Below, piece by piece: positions 4,893 through 6,179 of a stretch of DNA of 6,179 nucleotides. Source of the stretch: Candidatus Zixiibacteriota bacterium (lineage in GTDB: Bacteria; Zixibacteria; MSB-5A5; GN15; JACZUZ01); contig JADFNA010000112.1 of the NCBI GenBank assembly GCA_022563625.1, forward strand, positions 1 through 6,179. Reading direction: 5' to 3'. Position 1 is the stretch's first letter. The number at the start of each line of letters is the position of its first letter. The notes below the pieces were generated by a model that saw only the letters and a program-made list of their open reading frames with translations, was not told where the DNA came from and ran no database searches. The position numbers and the translations under genes were made by a program.

Positions 4893-4921
4893 TTGCCTGA
4901 GGATGGATATAGCGCTAAAAT
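4893..4921 (+). promoter_or_regulatory. Likely sigma-70 promoter of the Omp85-type gene
   Basis: TTGCCT (4893-4898, 4/6) and TAAAAT (4916-4921, 5/6) are separated by the optimal 17 bases. Transcription would start near 4928, about 60 bases before the TTG start codon at 4987. It lies within the decayed methyltransferase region, so the Omp85 gene does not depend on upstream transcription. Confidence 0.4.
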
Positions 4922-4986
4922 ACCCAGGTGTTGAATCCAGAAACTGGGAAACTTCAATACCATTCGTCGCCGGAAAGAGGGAACTT

Positions 4987-6179
4987 TTGAGTCGATTAAG
5001 ATTTATCATTGCGCCGCTCGTGGTCTTGGCTCTGGTCGGATTTCAAGTCGCGTCAGCAGATGTTCCCGATTCGACAGCAGTTCGAAAACTATACCCGCCA
5101 AAAAAGTCTGTATCGGAGATACTCCTGTATGTTCCGAGCAAAATCCTTCAGATTCCTGTTCACATGATTCGAGAGGGAGCCAAGCCTTTTGTAAAGGGAA
5201 TCTCGATTCCAGATGAAGTTAAGAAATTTCCTGCGACTGTCTTTGATTCCGACAATTTGATAATCCCCGTAGGTTCCGCGGGGTCCCGTTCGGGATTTTC
5301 CGGCGGCCTGTCATTTAACTTCCGTAATCTGGTTTCCACCCACGACCGAATGCGCTTTATATTCACCTACTCGACGACCGACTATCAAAAATATACTTTC
5401 AACTACCGGGCGCCCGGCATGCTCTCGCCTACAACCGGACTGAGCCTGTTCGCATCTTATAGAGACAGGACGCAAGAGCGATTTGTTGGACTAAGGCAGT
5501 TGGACCTGCTCCCGGAAGAAGTCTCCTACAGACTGGAGCAATCCAAGTTAGGCGCAAGCGTGTACACCAGAATTAGCTCCAGTCTGTCACTGTCAATATC
5601 TGGAGAGTTTACTAAATCCCAGGTGTTTGATGGAGAGAATCCTAATGTCGAAAGTCGCCTTGATTCGATCATATCCTCTCTGGTAAATCTCTCCAAAACA
5701 GATACGAGACCCACCAGAATTTGGTCCATATCTGCGGAATTGAGATACGACTCTCGAAATCACCCCGGTCAGCCATCAGCCGGAGGATTGCACTTGTTAC
5801 AGACTACGTACAACCGTGGGCCACAGGGTCCCGGAAATGTAGAGTTTATCTCTTCACGCGTGGATATCCGGCGCTATATCAACATCTATGACCGGAGGAT
5901 TCTTGCGCTGAGACTGTTAGTTCAAGATATTTATCAGCCCGGCGCCAGAGCGCCGACACCATTCTATCTCTTGAATCGTCTCGGAGGTCAGCATAATCTT
6001 CGCGGGTTCAAGTCGGATCGTTTCACTGACAACGATCTGGCGCTGGTCTCTGTTGAGTATCGCTACCCGATATGGGACAGCATTGACGCTTTCCTACTAA
6101 TTGACGCGGGCCGTGTATTCGATCAAATAGAAGATGATTTCAGGTTGCGATACTGGGAATGGAATTATGTTTTCGTCAT
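4987..6179 (+). CDS. Omp85/BamA-family outer-membrane beta-barrel protein without visible POTRA domains (3' end outside window)
   Basis: This frame is open from the TAG at 4855 to the window edge. TTG 4987 is chosen as start because AAGAGGGA (4975-4982) precedes it and it places a Sec signal peptide at the very N-terminus: SRLRF, a hydrophobic core (IIAPLVVLALVGF), and a cut after AxA at A24-D25. ATG 4903 would bury the signal. The 397 visible residues end in the Omp85 surface-antigen signature: LLNRLGGQHNLRGF (R339-G340-F341, the conserved loop-6 motif), RFTDN, EYRYP (357-361) and FLLIDAGRVF (D373-G375). Only about 70 residues precede the first strand (GFSGGLSFNFRN, from about residue 105), too few for usual POTRA repeats. 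Omp85 proteins insert or export proteins or lipids at the outer membrane; POTRA-less members are poorly understood. The missing C-terminus should hold the last strands. Confidence 0.85.
   Translation, partial: MSRLRFIIAPLVVLALVGFQVASADVPDSTAVRKLYPPKKSVSEILLYVPSKILQIPVHMIREGAKPFVKGISIPDEVKKFPATVFDSDNLIIPVGSAGSRSGFSGGLSFNFRNLVSTHDRMRFIFTYSTTDYQKYTFNYRAPGMLSPTTGLSLFASYRDRTQERFVGLRQLDLLPEEVSYRLEQSKLGASVYTRISSSLSLSISGEFTKSQVFDGENPNVESRLDSIISSLVNLSKTDTRPTRIWSISAELRYDSRNHPGQPSAGGLHLLQTTYNRGPQGPGNVEFISSRVDIRRYINIYDRRILALRLLVQDIYQPGARAPTPFYLLNRLGGQHNLRGFKSDRFTDNDLALVSVEYRYPIWDSIDAFLLIDAGRVFDQIEDDFRLRYWEWNYVFV

Noticed and set aside
5160..5729. Two minus-strand frames at 5160-5366 and 5526-5729
   Set aside because: Both are antisense to the continuous Omp85-type frame, which has strong protein-level support.

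Overview
The window looks like chromosomal DNA from a Gram-negative bacterium, most likely a gammaproteobacterium. The evidence is an outer-membrane Omp85-type barrel with a Sec signal peptide at the right end, good Shine-Dalgarno sites, and a mix of redox-type accessory genes typical of environmental Proteobacteria. The taxonomic call is an inference; there is no rRNA or other marker gene. All genes that can be supported lie on the + strand.

Left part (1-993): the C-terminal third of an MDR-superfamily (quinone-reductase or zinc-dehydrogenase-like) oxidoreductase, then a complete carboxymuconolactone decarboxylase/AhpD-like protein with a CxxC...H active-site motif. A short insertion-sequence remnant (about 1018-1111) follows.

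Middle (1163-2525): two complete genes for small paralogous multi-pass membrane proteins of no family I recognise (1163-1630 and 1865-2356). After them comes the last 9 codons of a third copy, carried inside a 115-bp direct repeat (1600-1714 and 2411-2525, about 93% identical). Each repeat copy carries the same promoter-like hexamer pair just upstream of the next gene. A near-perfect 18-bp palindrome sits on the putative -10 region of the second membrane-protein gene.

Centre (2535-4347): two inverted repeats precede an NmrA-like NAD(P)-binding oxidoreductase (2618-3523). A two-domain DUF427 protein (3577-4347) follows 53 bp later and is probably co-transcribed.

Right part (4348-6179): about 640 bp without an intact gene. 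It holds a 14-bp palindrome, a 220-bp internally deleted IS-like element with terminal inverted repeats (4512-4731), and a broken N-terminal fragment of an isoprenylcysteine methyltransferase-like gene with an in-frame TAG (4768-4884). From 4987 to the window edge runs an open reading frame for a signal-peptide-bearing Omp85/BamA-type outer-membrane barrel without visible POTRA domains. It starts at TTG and has no stop in the window.

Taken together, 1-4347 reads as an accessory stretch of redox and electrophile-handling enzymes plus orphan membrane proteins, reshaped by duplication, deletion and IS decay and apparently under local repressor control. No regulator gene is present in the window. 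The Omp85 gene is a separate unit with its own likely promoter.
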